Shown: one piece after another, positions 17,689 to 26,597 of the stretch
How the letters are laid out: each line of letters opens with the position of its first letter
Numbering within the stretch: the first letter of the stretch is position 1
Source of the DNA: CAYNRE01 sp964399535
GTDB lineage: Bacteria > Planctomycetota > Planctomycetia > Pirellulales > CAYNRE01
DNA length: 64,000 bases
Reading direction: 5' to 3'
Assembly (NCBI GenBank): GCA_964399535.1
Contig: CAYNRE010000009.1
Coordinates: 496,001-560,000, forward strand
Position numbers and translations under genes: made by a program
Notes under the pieces: model-generated
The model's database searches: none
The model's input: only the letters and a program-made list of their open reading frames with translations
What the model was told of the DNA's origin: nothing

Positions 17689-19524
17689 ATGGCCGAGGAA
17701 TTCCAACGCTGGGCCGCCGAGATTCGCCGCCTGGACACTTCCGTCGCACGGCTGGAGTCTGCCGCCGCGCGGCTCCAGTTGCCGTCGCCGGCCCGCCGCG
17801 AGTGGCGCGAGCTGTTGGTTCACAAGCTTTCACCCCAGGTGAGCGGCCCCCCCTGGCTGGTCGTGGCCGTGGTCGGGGGCACCAACATCGGCAAGTCGGC
17901 CGTCTTTAACCACCTGGTCGGCGAAACCGCCAGCGCGGTCAGCCCGTTTGCCTCGGGCACCAAGCACCCGGTTTGCCTGGTTCCCAAGGGGTTTGCCGAT
18001 CCGGCCATCCTGGAGCGGCTGTTCGCCGGATTCGAGCTGCGCGCCTGGCACGAGCCGGGCGAAGCGCTCGTGGCCAGCGACCAGCACCGGTTGTTCTGGC
18101 GTGTCGGCAGCAACATTCCCCCTCGGCTGCTGGCGCTCGACAGTCCCGACGTGGACTCCGACGCCGAGGTCAACTGGCAGCGAGCCGACCAGATTCGTCA
18201 GACGGCCGATGTGCTCGTGGCGGTGCTCACGCAGCAGAAATACAACGATGCCGCGGTGAAACGGTTCTTCCGCAAGGCGGCCGAAGCCGATCAACCCATC
18301 GTGGTGGTCTTCAACCAGTGCGATTTGGAGCAGGACGCCACGGCCTGGCCCCAATGGCTCTCTACGTTCTGCCGCGAAACCGGCGCGCAACCCGCGCTGG
18401 TCTACGTTTGCCCCTACGATCGGCAGGCGGCTCTATCCGGCAAGCTGCCGTTTTACCCGGTGGGCAGCCAGGGGACCGACCCGGTGGGGCAGTCCACCGA
18501 GCTGCGCGAGGCCCTGGCGCATTTTGAGTTCGATGCCATCAAGCTCCGCACCCTGCGGGGGGCGACGCGCCGGGTCGTCGATCCCGCGACCGGAGCGCCA
18601 ACCTACTTGGCCGAACTACGGCAATGGTCGCTCGAATTCCAACAGGCGGCCCAGGCGCTCTCGGCCGGCCAAATGGTGCGGGCCTACTGGCCCGCCTTAC
18701 CCGCCCATCGCCTGGTCGACGAGATTCGCCGCTGGTGGGACGGCCAACGCAGCGGTTGGTCGCGCTCGATTCATGGCTTTTATCGCGGGGTGGGAGAGAA
18801 ACTGTTGGCGCCCGTGTCGCGTGCCTGGCAGGCCATGACCGGGGCCGCGCCCGAAGCCGAAGACCATTTTGCCCAGCGCGAGCGCGAGGTGGTGCTGCGC
18901 GCCGTGGAAGAACTGCTTGGCCAGCTCGACCGGCTGGCCCAACTGGGCAACGACCAGCTTCGCCCCCGTTTGCAGACCCTGTTGGGCGGGGCGGCCCGGG
19001 TCGAGCTGCTCCGCCGAATCGAGGCCAGCCACGCACAACTGGCGCCCATCGACGACGAATACCGCAGCTTCGTTCACGCCGAGCTCGACGCTTGGAGCCA
19101 GCGCAACGCCCGAGCCATTGGCTGGCTCCGATCGTTCGACCACGTATCGGCAATCGCCCGGCCCGCCATTTCGGTCACCCTGGCGGTAAGCGGTTGGGCC
19201 GTGGCCGGTAGCCTGGTTCACGACGCCGCCGTGAACGTGGCGGGGCAGTTGGCGACCGAGGCCGCCATCACCGGTGGCATCGCCGGAAGCGGTGAAGTGC
19301 TGGTGGGCACAACGGGCGAGGGAATTCGCCGCGCCGCGGGCCAGCTATTTCGCACCCTGCAAGACCGCTACGCACAGCACCGCGCGCAGTGGTTGGCCAC
19401 CTGGCTCGAGCGCGAGCTGCTCGGCGATTTGCTCAACGATCTACGATTCGGTGCCGAGCTTTGCCAGGGGGCCGACTTCCGCCAGGCCGAACAAGCATTG
19501 AAGGCCCTGGACGAACTGGTTTGA
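17689..19524 (+). CDS. Dynamin-like / P-loop GTPase with hydrophobic C-terminal segment
   Basis: A 611-aa protein with a short N-terminal helical region and a GTPase domain (about residues 55-260). G1 is GGTNIGKSAVFNHL (about 64-77) and G4 is FNQCD (about 206). The switch II position reads DSPD rather than the usual DxxG, which is odd. The remainder is long and helical with coiled-coil character (for example EVVLRAVEELLGQLDRL) and contains a hydrophobic stretch (about 487-535, ISVTLAVSGWAVAGSL onward) followed by Gly/Ala-rich sequence that could insert in or lie on a membrane. This resembles bacterial dynamin-like or ribosome/membrane-associated GTPases, but no precise family is recognised. 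Starts at the ATG at 17689. The P-type ATPase gene follows after 91 bp on the same strand. Confidence 0.75.
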   Translation: MAEEFQRWAAEIRRLDTSVARLESAAARLQLPSPARREWRELLVHKLSPQVSGPPWLVVAVVGGTNIGKSAVFNHLVGETASAVSPFASGTKHPVCLVPKGFADPAILERLFAGFELRAWHEPGEALVASDQHRLFWRVGSNIPPRLLALDSPDVDSDAEVNWQRADQIRQTADVLVAVLTQQKYNDAAVKRFFRKAAEADQPIVVVFNQCDLEQDATAWPQWLSTFCRETGAQPALVYVCPYDRQAALSGKLPFYPVGSQGTDPVGQSTELREALAHFEFDAIKLRTLRGATRRVVDPATGAPTYLAELRQWSLEFQQAAQALSAGQMVRAYWPALPAHRLVDEIRRWWDGQRSGWSRSIHGFYRGVGEKLLAPVSRAWQAMTGAAPEAEDHFAQREREVVLRAVEELLGQLDRLAQLGNDQLRPRLQTLLGGAARVELLRRIEASHAQLAPIDDEYRSFVHAELDAWSQRNARAIGWLRSFDHVSAIARPAISVTLAVSGWAVAGSLVHDAAVNVAGQLATEAAITGGIAGSGEVLVGTTGEGIRRAAGQLFRTLQDRYAQHRAQWLATWLERELLGDLLNDLRFGAELCQGADFRQAEQALKALDELV

Positions 19525-19615
19525 ATGGCGGCGTGCGGCACGCCGGCCCGCGCGGCGGTCGCTTTCTTTCCCAGCGCTGTCTGGCCGGCTTCCGAGAACC
19601 GTCACGGAGAATTGC

Positions 19616-22396
19616 ATGACCGCTTCGCAATCCGGTTGGCAGCCACGGCCTGGCGATGAGCTGGCGGCTCATGCCCAATCGACCGAAACGCTGGCCAAGG
19701 CGCTCGGCACCAGCTTCGACCGCGGCCTGAGCCCAGTCGAGGCCGAGCGCCGGCTGGCACAAATCGGCCCCAATCAACTGGCGCACCAGCCCCCGGAAAG
19801 CGCCTGGATACGGCTGGCCCGGCAGTTCTCGAGCCTGGTCATTTGGATTCTGATCGCGGCCGCCATCATCGCCGGCGCCATGGGTGAATGGATCGACACC
19901 CTGGCCATTTTCGCCATTGTGGTGCTCAACGGCCTGATTGGGTACTTGCAGGAATCGCGGGCTGAGCGGGCATTGGCCGATCTGCAGAAACTCTCGGCTC
20001 CCATGGCCAAGGCCCGACGCGACGGCCAGGTACTGAGCCTGGCGGCCAGCGAACTGGTGCCCGGCGACCTGATCGAGCTGGAAGCCGGCGACCACGTACC
20101 GGCCGACTCGCGGTTGCTCGTCTCTTATGCAGTGCAATCTGGAGAAGCCGCCCTGACCGGCGAATCGGTGCCCACCGAGAAGCGGGCCGACTCGGTTCTG
20201 TCGATCGACACCCCGTTGGCCGATCGTGTGAACATGGTGTACCTGGGCACCGTTGTGACGGCGGGAAAGGCATCGGCCGTGGTCACGGCGACCGGGATGC
20301 AGACCGAATTGGGGCAGATCGCGGGCCTGCTGCAATCGCAGCCCCGCCAGCCTACGCCGCTCGAGCGCCGCTTGGAAGAGCTGGGGCGGCTGTTGGTCAT
20401 CGTCTGCTTGGCGCTCGTGGCGATCATTTTCACGCTTCAGGTGATGCGCGGCGGCCGACTGCTGGAAGTACTGTTGTTGTCGGTCAGCCTGGCCGTCGCC
20501 GCCGTGCCCGAGGGATTGCCCGCCGTGGTCACTTTGGCGCTGGCCATCGGGCTGAGCCGAATGGCCAGGCGCCAGGCCCTGATTCGCAAACTTCCGAGCG
20601 TGGAAACCCTGGGGTGCGTCACCGTGGTCTGCTCGGACAAGACCGGGACCCTGACCCGCAATGAAATGACCGTTCGCCGCGTGGTAACTGTCGAGGGCCA
20701 GTACGACGTAAGCGGATCGGGCTACGCCCCGGAGGGCGAGATTCGCCTTGCCGCGGCCCCGGATGCGCCGGCCGCGGACAAAGGTTCTGCCGCGCTAGAA
20801 AATCCGGAACTAAGCCGCCTGGCCGAGATTGCCGCGGGCTGTAACGACGCGCGGCTTATCGGAGATGGTTCGCCGGATCATGCCTGGCGGATTCTGGGTG
20901 ATCCGACCGAGGGTGCCTTGCTGGTGTTGGCACGCAAGCTGGGTGTCGCCGACCCCCTGGCCGACGGCAAAATCGAAACCGAGCTGCCCTTCGACAGCGA
21001 GCGAAAGGCGATGTCCGTGGTCGTGGCCTGGCCCTCGGGACAACGCCGCCAGTGGACCAAGGGGGCTCCCGAGGTGGTGCTGGAGCGGTCGCGGGCGGAG
21101 CTTGCCGGCCAAGTGGAGCGACCACTTACGGCCGAGCGCCGCCAAGAGCTGTTGGCAGCCAATCGGGCCCTTTCTCAACAGGCGCTGCGCGTGCTGGCAC
21201 TGGCCTATCGCGACAATCCTCCGACCGACGAAGAAACCCTGGAGTCGGATCTGGTCTTTTGTGGACTGGTGGGCATGATGGACCCCCCGCGCGACGAGGT
21301 GCGGGCCGCGATTGTCGATTGCCACCGAGCCGGCATCCGCCCCGTGATGATTACCGGCGACCATCCCGAGACCGCGCTCGCCATCGCCCGCGAGCTGAAA
21401 CTGGTGCAACCGCACGACCAGGTGCGTACCGGAACCGAGCTGGACCGAATGAGCGACGAGCAACTGGCCGAGGCCGTGACGAACACGAGCGTGTATGCCC
21501 GGGTTTCGGCCGCGCACAAACTGCGAATCGTCGAAGCCTGGAAATCGCGCGGCCAGGTCGTGGCGATGACCGGCGACGGGGTGAACGACGCCCCCGCCGT
21601 GAAAGCGGCGGATATCGGCATCGCCATGGGCATCACCGGCACCGATGTTACCAAAGAAGCTTCGGCGATGGTGTTGCTGGACGACAATTTCGCGTCGATT
21701 ATGCACGCCGTCGAAGAGGGGCGGGGCATTTTCGACAACATTCAGAAATTCGTCACCTACTTGCTTTCCTGCAACGCGGGCGAGGTCTGTTTCATGTTCT
21801 TTGCCTCGCTGATCGGTTGGCCTGCCCCGCTCCTGGCGATTCAAGTGTTGTGGATCAACCTGGTCACCGACGGGCTGCCGGCGCTGGCCCTGGGCATGGA
21901 ACGGCCCGAATCCGACGTGATGCATCGCCCGCCCCGGCCACCGCGCGAGCCCGTGATTACGGCGGCCCGGGGGATGCGAATGTTCCTGAATGGCCTCTTG
22001 TTTGCGGCGGTCACCACGGTGGCCTTCTGGTGGGTCTACCGGGGCCAGGGCGAAAACCTGGTCGCGGCCCGCTCGGCCGCTTTCGCGGTGATGGCGTTTT
22101 CGCAATTGGCGTTCGCTTTCGCATGTCGTAGCGAGAACCGCACCTTGCCCCAACTGGGGTTGTTCTCGAACGGCTGGCTGCTGGCGGCCATTGGCGCTTC
22201 CGCGGCGCTGCAAGGGGCCGTGATGATCTGGCCGCTCGGGCAACGTGTGCTGGGAACCACCGATGTGCTGCACGAACACGGAGGGCTGATTGCCCTGCTC
22301 TCGCTCGCCCCCGTGACTTTGGTGGAAGCCTACAAGTTGCTCCGCTGGGCCCTGTTTGGCGCGGGGCTCAAGGCTGGTGACCGACCAGCCGCGTAA
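19616..22396 (+). CDS. P2-type calcium-transporting P-type ATPase
   Basis: A 926-aa cation pump of the SERCA/PMR1 class. An N-terminal cation-ATPase domain (ALGTSFDRGLSPVEAERRL) precedes the first membrane helices. Actuator motif LTGESVP, helix 4 motif PEGLPAVVTLALAIG, phosphorylation site CSDKTGTLTRNEM (Asp about residue 341), nucleotide-site KGAPEVVLE, MITGDHPETA and hinge TGDGVNDAPAVKAADIG are all intact. Helix 6 has NLVTDGLPALALGMERPE with the Asn/Asp residues that bind Ca2+ in this family. About ten membrane helices in total. It should export Ca2+ (or Mn2+) from the cytoplasm using ATP. Starts at ATG 19616; GTPase gene upstream. Its 3' end overlaps the convergent glycosyltransferase gene by 29 bp. 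Confidence 0.93.
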   Translation: MTASQSGWQPRPGDELAAHAQSTETLAKALGTSFDRGLSPVEAERRLAQIGPNQLAHQPPESAWIRLARQFSSLVIWILIAAAIIAGAMGEWIDTLAIFAIVVLNGLIGYLQESRAERALADLQKLSAPMAKARRDGQVLSLAASELVPGDLIELEAGDHVPADSRLLVSYAVQSGEAALTGESVPTEKRADSVLSIDTPLADRVNMVYLGTVVTAGKASAVVTATGMQTELGQIAGLLQSQPRQPTPLERRLEELGRLLVIVCLALVAIIFTLQVMRGGRLLEVLLLSVSLAVAAVPEGLPAVVTLALAIGLSRMARRQALIRKLPSVETLGCVTVVCSDKTGTLTRNEMTVRRVVTVEGQYDVSGSGYAPEGEIRLAAAPDAPAADKGSAALENPELSRLAEIAAGCNDARLIGDGSPDHAWRILGDPTEGALLVLARKLGVADPLADGKIETELPFDSERKAMSVVVAWPSGQRRQWTKGAPEVVLERSRAELAGQVERPLTAERRQELLAANRALSQQALRVLALAYRDNPPTDEETLESDLVFCGLVGMMDPPRDEVRAAIVDCHRAGIRPVMITGDHPETALAIARELKLVQPHDQVRTGTELDRMSDEQLAEAVTNTSVYARVSAAHKLRIVEAWKSRGQVVAMTGDGVNDAPAVKAADIGIAMGITGTDVTKEASAMVLLDDNFASIMHAVEEGRGIFDNIQKFVTYLLSCNAGEVCFMFFASLIGWPAPLLAIQVLWINLVTDGLPALALGMERPESDVMHRPPRPPREPVITAARGMRMFLNGLLFAAVTTVAFWWVYRGQGENLVAARSAAFAVMAFSQLAFAFACRSENRTLPQLGLFSNGWLLAAIGASAALQGAVMIWPLGQRVLGTTDVLHEHGGLIALLSLAPVTLVEAYKLLRWALFGAGLKAGDRPAA

Positions 22397-23498
22397 ACAA
22401 ATCGCTGAGCTGCCGCGCCCGATCCGACCAAGAAAACTCGCGAATCCGGACCATGCCTCGTTCGACCAGGCGGGCCCGAAATTCTCGGTCCTGATGCAAC
22501 CGAATCACCGCCTCGGCGAACAAGTCGGCCCGGTGCGGCTCAACCAGAATGCCCGCGTCGCCGACAAATTCAGTTCGCGGTGCAATGTTGGACCCGACGG
22601 CAATGCACTTGCGGGCCATGGCCTCGATTCCTGGTAGCGGACCCGCCTCGAGCACGCTCGTGGCCAACAGGCACAACGAGCGGCGAAACAAGGCGTCGAG
22701 CTGGGCCTGATCGCAGTAGCCGCACCAGTTGAGCCGGTCGGCCACGCCCAACTGCCGTGCCAGATCGTGCAGCGGCTGCCAACTGCCGCGGCCGTCGCTG
22801 CCGGCGATGCTCAGGTTCCAAGGCACCTCAGGCCGCCGCTCTACGAGCTCGGCCAGGCAGCGAATGGACGTCTCATTGTCTTTGTGCGGATTGGCACTTT
22901 GCACGCTGAGCAGGTTGGCCCCGCGCCCCTGGGGGTCGTCGGCGACCTGGGGGGCTAAGGCGATCAGTTCTTCGTCCACGGCGTTGCGCACCACGAGATA
23001 GCGGCCGCCCCGGTCGGGGACGAACCGCTCGGCCTGGCGGCGAAGAAAATCGCTGACAAAGATATTGGCCTCGGCCTTGCGCAGGGCGTGTCGGGCCAGA
23101 CGATCGCGCACCCGATTGCCCAGGCCGGACGGCGGCGAAAAACCCAGATCGGGCGTGATGAATCGCCACACATTGTGGTGGTGAACCACCTGCGGACAGG
23201 GAACGCGAAACAGGTAGTGGTTATTCGTCAGCAGTACGTCGGCGCGCCGCCGCAGCTCGCGACCCAACTGATAGTGCTCGAAGAAAAATCGCCGAGCACC
23301 CGACTGATCGAGACCCCTTACCCACTGGCAGTCGGCCGCTTCAGTGGCCCGCACGGCGGCCAAGGTTTTTGCGTCGGCCGCGAGAACGGTGATTTCCAGC
23401 GGAGCTTCGAGCCGCTTCCAAGCGCGCAGCAACCCGACCAGCACGGTGAGCCCGCCGCCGGGCCGCGTAGGAATGGCATTAATGAAAAGCCGAACCAC
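22368..23498 (-). CDS. Glycosyltransferase family 4 protein
   Basis: A 376-aa GT-B fold glycosyltransferase. The N-terminus has the glycine-rich donor loop (NAIPTRPGGGLTVLV) and the C-terminal half the Rossmann-like core with SVQSANPHKDN, the strand LNWCGYCDQAQLDAL and the EX7E signature (SVLEAGPLPGIEAMA), followed by GDAGILVEP. Such enzymes move a sugar from a nucleotide donor to lipid-linked or surface glycans, probably at the cytoplasmic face of the membrane. The start codon is GTG at 23498, with no good ribosome site visible. No other glycan genes are close; the polysaccharide export set lies about 20 kb away. It overlaps the ATPase gene tail to tail. Confidence 0.85.
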   Translation of the reverse strand: MVRLFINAIPTRPGGGLTVLVGLLRAWKRLEAPLEITVLAADAKTLAAVRATEAADCQWVRGLDQSGARRFFFEHYQLGRELRRRADVLLTNNHYLFRVPCPQVVHHHNVWRFITPDLGFSPPSGLGNRVRDRLARHALRKAEANIFVSDFLRRQAERFVPDRGGRYLVVRNAVDEELIALAPQVADDPQGRGANLLSVQSANPHKDNETSIRCLAELVERRPEVPWNLSIAGSDGRGSWQPLHDLARQLGVADRLNWCGYCDQAQLDALFRRSLCLLATSVLEAGPLPGIEAMARKCIAVGSNIAPRTEFVGDAGILVEPHRADLFAEAVIRLHQDREFRARLVERGMVRIREFSWSDRARQLSDLFTRLVGHQP

Positions 23499-23666
23499 AG
23501 AGCAACTGATTCCCCGGCACCCCAGCGTCCGGCCCCTTTGGAACCCGTGCTTCGCTGTTCACGGAAAGAACAAGACTACCACGCCCGGCGACGCCAAGCG
23601 AGGCGGACAGGCGAGCGACGGACTTGCGCCGCACGAATGCATCGTCCCGGGAGTATCACGAAGCGA

Positions 23667-23891
23667 CTATCCGGGGACGGCTTCGCGCCGGGCCGCCATT
23701 TCCAGAAGCTCGTCGGCTCGTCGCATGAGCCAACTGGTCGAGGTCTCGTCCGGCGCCGTGGGCTCTTCCGCGGCGCGGAATCGACCGTGACAGTGTTGGC
23801 ACACCACCGAACGCCCGAGATACTCGACGCGTATCTCGAGCTTACGGCCGCAGGTGGGGCAATCTTGCACGAAATAGGTGGCACTGGACAT
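23667..23891 (-). CDS. Small zinc-ribbon protein
   Basis: A 74-aa protein. A zinc ribbon is formed by CPTCGRKLEIRV and CQHCHGRF (two CxxC pairs about 20 residues apart), with the conserved GRSVVCQHC turn, followed by an acidic linker and a short helical tail (WLMRRADELLEMAARR). Similar ribbons occur at the N-terminus of longer planctomycete proteins, including one in this window at 37370-38491. The ATG at 23891 is chosen because a strong AGGAGGA lies seven bases upstream; an earlier in-frame codon at 23930 is not needed. Function unknown; perhaps an adaptor. The gene is monocistronic or co-transcribed with the glycosyltransferase gene 168 bp downstream. Confidence 0.75.
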   Translation of the reverse strand: MSSATYFVQDCPTCGRKLEIRVEYLGRSVVCQHCHGRFRAAEEPTAPDETSTSWLMRRADELLEMAARREAVPG

Positions 23892-24342
23892 GGCGGTATT
23901 TCCTCCTACCGACTGTCGCCACGGCAGCATGAGGATGGCATCCTAGGCGACGGGCCGCTCACTTGGCAACTGAACTCTGGCCAAAGCCGGCGGCAACTTC
24001 CTTTCGCCGCCACGGGGGCAGTGGCCCTAGTGACCGTGCAAGCGGCCACAATTCCCAGACGAGCACCGCGCGGAGAAGGTTCGAACGAAATTCGCGCCCG
24101 GGGGCGGAAAACCGCACGCACCGCTTGAAATGGGCGTCGCGAAACGAGCTATTAACCGTTATTGTAAAACGGGTTACGACCAGAGTCCGCCACCGATCCC
24201 TGAGCGCCGCCGGGGGACGAATATCGGGAAACTCACCAGGCCGCCCCCCCCCTTGCCAAGGACCAACAGGATCGCCGCGGGGGGGCGTTTGGATGATCGA
24301 TCGGGCTGCGGTGGTTCGACTCCACCGCCCGGGGTGGCCGGC
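23892..24342. other. Intergenic region, 451 bp
   Basis: Between the zinc-ribbon gene and the end of the NtrC-type regulator gene, both minus strand. It contains a hairpin next to the regulator stop codon (24308-24328) and an imperfect inverted repeat around 24151-24175. No tRNA, tmRNA or coding sequence could be supported. Confidence 0.5.
24308..24328 (-). terminator. Hairpin downstream of the NtrC-type regulator gene
   Basis: A perfect 7-bp stem (24308-24314 with 24322-24328) with a 7-nt loop lies 14 nt beyond the stop codon. There is no T run, so terminator function is tentative. The loop sequence mimics a tRNA T arm. Confidence 0.35.
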
Positions 24343-25809
24343 TTATGCCGGTGTGTCGTCGATCCGAATTTCGTACTTGTCGAGCAGCCGATACAGGCTG
24401 CGTCGATTGACTCCGAGTGCCCGTGCCGTACGCGATTTGTTGCCCCGCTCACGCCGGAGCACTTCGAGAATGTGGGCTCGCTCGATGGCGGCCAACTCGT
24501 CGCGGGCAGGCGGCGGCGCGGCCGCGAAGCCCGACGCGCCTCCCGCCGCGGTGATTTCACCCGGCAGATCTTGCAATCGCACCACGTGGCCGTCGGCCAT
24601 GATTTTGGATCGCTCGAGCGCGTTAATGAGCTGGCGCACGTTGCCCGGCCAGGTGTAGCGCTCCAGCGCCGCCAGGGCCGCCGGTTCGATTTCCCAATCG
24701 GCTCCCAAAAATCGCGAGACCAACAGGGGAATATCGCCGGCGCGTTCGCGCAGCGGAGGCAGATGCAGCGACATCACGTTGATGCGATAGAACAAGTCCT
24801 CACGGAAACGGCCCGCCTGCACTTCGTCTTCCAGCTTCCGATTCGTGGCGGCGAGCAGCCGCACGTGCACGCGCTGCTCCTTGAGCGAACCGATCCGCCG
24901 CATCGAACCGTCTTCGAGTACCCGTAGCAGTTTGGCCTGAAGCGCGCCGGCCATTTCGCCGATTTCGTCGATAAACATCGTGCCGCCATCGGCCACTTCG
25001 AACAGGCCCGGCTTGGCGCTCACCGCGCCGGTGAAGGCGCCCTTTTCGTGGCCAAACAATTCACTTTCCAGCAGCGTTTCCGGCAGCGCAGCGCAATTGA
25101 TCACCACGAGCGGCTTATTGGCCCGCCGGCTCGCGCGGTGCAGGGCTCGCGCGACGAGCTCCTTGCCGGTGCCGCTTTCGCCTTGAATCAGAATCGCGTT
25201 TTCGGTCGGACCGGCGCGCTGAATAATGCGAAACACCTCCTGCATGGCCGGCGATTGACCGATCATTTCCGACTTGGGCTGACTACGCTCAATCAAGGTG
25301 CGAAGCTGCAAGTTCTCCTTGGTCAGTTGGCGCCGTTCGTAGGCCTTTCGGATCAGCACCTCGAGCTCGGCCAACGGGAACGGCTTGATCAGGTAATCGT
25401 AGGCGCCCCCTTTCATGGCCGTGACCGCGGTCTCGACCGTCGCCTGACCAGTCAAAAGCACGACCTCGATTTCAGGGTTCGAGGCCTTGATTCGCTCCAA
25501 CAGCTCCAAGCCCGAGAGGCCCGGCATCACCATATCGACGATGGCCACGTCAATGGCCTGCCGCTCGATGAGCCCGAGCGCCTCGTCGGCGTCGGCCGCT
25601 TCTGAGACGCGATAGCCGCGGCGGAGAAACCGTCGCACGACGGTGCCACGAAAGTCGGGGTCGTCGTCGACCACCAACAGCCCAATGGCCTCAGTCGTCG
25701 GTTCCGAGGGGGCGGAGACCGCCGACTCGTGCCCGCCCGACCCAGAGGAGCCGAGTCCACCGTCTGCCACGGTGTTGGATCGATCGATTTCAGAGGGCGC
25801 ATGGATCAC
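24343..25809 (-). CDS. Sigma-54-dependent response regulator (NtrC family)
   Basis: A 488-aa three-domain activator. A Ser/Gly-rich N-terminal extension of about 38 residues precedes the receiver domain (about 40-160) with acidic pair VVDDDPDF, phosphoacceptor Asp in VAIVDMVMPG (about residue 92) and Lys in YLIKPFP. The AAA+ domain (about 185-425) has Walker A GESGTGKELV (about 212), the sigma-54 contact loop GAFTGA (about 262), Walker B MFIDEIGEM and an arginine finger region. The C-terminus is a Fis-type helix-turn-helix (SRTARALGVNRRSLYRLL). It needs phosphorylation by a sensor kinase, but none is encoded nearby. Start is GTG at 25809 after GAGAGG. Divergent from uspA, whose upstream region has a sigma-54 promoter and two palindromes, so uspA is a likely target. 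Confidence 0.93.
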   Translation of the reverse strand: MIHAPSEIDRSNTVADGGLGSSGSGGHESAVSAPSEPTTEAIGLLVVDDDPDFRGTVVRRFLRRGYRVSEAADADEALGLIERQAIDVAIVDMVMPGLSGLELLERIKASNPEIEVVLLTGQATVETAVTAMKGGAYDYLIKPFPLAELEVLIRKAYERRQLTKENLQLRTLIERSQPKSEMIGQSPAMQEVFRIIQRAGPTENAILIQGESGTGKELVARALHRASRRANKPLVVINCAALPETLLESELFGHEKGAFTGAVSAKPGLFEVADGGTMFIDEIGEMAGALQAKLLRVLEDGSMRRIGSLKEQRVHVRLLAATNRKLEDEVQAGRFREDLFYRINVMSLHLPPLRERAGDIPLLVSRFLGADWEIEPAALAALERYTWPGNVRQLINALERSKIMADGHVVRLQDLPGEITAAGGASGFAAAPPPARDELAAIERAHILEVLRRERGNKSRTARALGVNRRSLYRLLDKYEIRIDDTPA

Positions 25810-26193
25810 GGCTGAAAACCTCTCGCCCGCGAATTCACGAATTTTTCGAGAACTCTGGGTTCAAAAAGCCCTGGGGTCGAACTCGAAGTCACCACGTCGA
25901 CGGCCCAACGAGAACGCCCCGCAATGTTTCGAGGAACTTCTTCCCGCGCTTTGCTGCGTTCTCAAGAGCAATCTGCGTGCCGATCGTACTCACCCATAAG
26001 GCGATCGGTGAACCTAAACCATTGTGGGCGCAGACCATGCTTCAACGTGTGGGCCCCCGCTCTGGCAATGCCCGAGGATGTTGAAGCCCGATCATTCGAG
26101 CCACCCGAGGGCCCGAGCCTAGCTACCCTACTGTCGGGTGGATATCGCCGGGTTCGGCCGCCTGGGCGAATGAAGAAACCTGCCGCTCACCTT

Positions 26194-26208
26194 GTGCGAT
26201 ATCCGCAC
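26194..26208. promoter_or_regulatory. Palindromic candidate enhancer site 1
   Basis: GTGCGATATCCGCAC, arms GTGCG and CGCAC around a 5-bp centre. It lies about 245 bp upstream of the sigma-54 -24 element and its centre is about 19.5 bp (two helical turns) from that of site 2. Predicted to bind the divergent NtrC-type regulator. Confidence 0.5.
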
Positions 26209-26212
26209 GAGG

Positions 26213-26228
26213 CGTGCGAATTCGCACG
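26213..26228. promoter_or_regulatory. Palindromic candidate enhancer site 2
   Basis: CGTGCGAATTCGCACG, a perfect 16-bp palindrome with the same GTGCG/CGCAC arms as site 1. Placed about 225 bp before the -24 element, a typical distance for sigma-54 enhancers. Confidence 0.55.
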
Positions 26229-26453
26229 GACAGGAGTATAACGTTAGCAGTTGCCGCAAGGGGGCGCACAGGCCCACCAAAACTCTCAATGAGCGGGCTT
26301 TGCCGCTGCGGGAACCGCATTCGGCATCAAGGAGCGAGCGAGCGCCGCCGGTGTGCTCGGACCCCCGATCATCGGGGTGGGGCGCCCGAATCTCAGTTCC
26401 AGGCTGCCGCGACAAGAGCAACTTCCGGCTCCACCGGACCGGGGTCTGCCGGC

Positions 26454-26470
26454 TTGGCACCCGACTTGCA
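26454..26470 (+). promoter_or_regulatory. Sigma-54 (-24/-12) promoter of uspA
   Basis: TTGGCACCCGACTTGCA matches the sigma-54 consensus at 12 of 14 defined positions, with invariant GG and GC at the correct spacing. Transcription would start near 26481, leaving a leader of about 117 nt before the uspA ATG. Confidence 0.72.
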
Positions 26471-26597
26471 CGGCGGAGGGGCTAGCGGCACCCGGGGGCG
26501 GTGGCCGCGAAGAACGGGGAAAGCGATTCCAAAAAACGTGGCGTCGGCCGTCTGCCTGGGCGGCCAGGGCGCCCGCTATTCGAAGGGAGCGTGCGTC

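Larger units (their letters stand above)
25810..26597. other. Divergent regulatory region, 788 bp
   Basis: The longest gene-free stretch in the window, between the NtrC-type regulator (minus) and uspA (plus). It contains two palindromes (26194-26208, 26213-26228) and a sigma-54 promoter (26454-26470). No supported small gene or RNA gene was recognised in the remaining sequence. Confidence 0.7.

Noticed and set aside
20906..20930. TTGGCACG within the P-type ATPase gene
   Set aside because: No TTGC element at -12 and an internal coding position.
24303..24333. Hairpin with TTCGACT loop resembling a tRNA T arm or tmRNA 3' end
   Set aside because: No matching acceptor strand, D arm or anticodon arm at tRNA distance, and no tag reading frame or 5' partner at tmRNA distance. 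More likely a hairpin behind the regulator gene.
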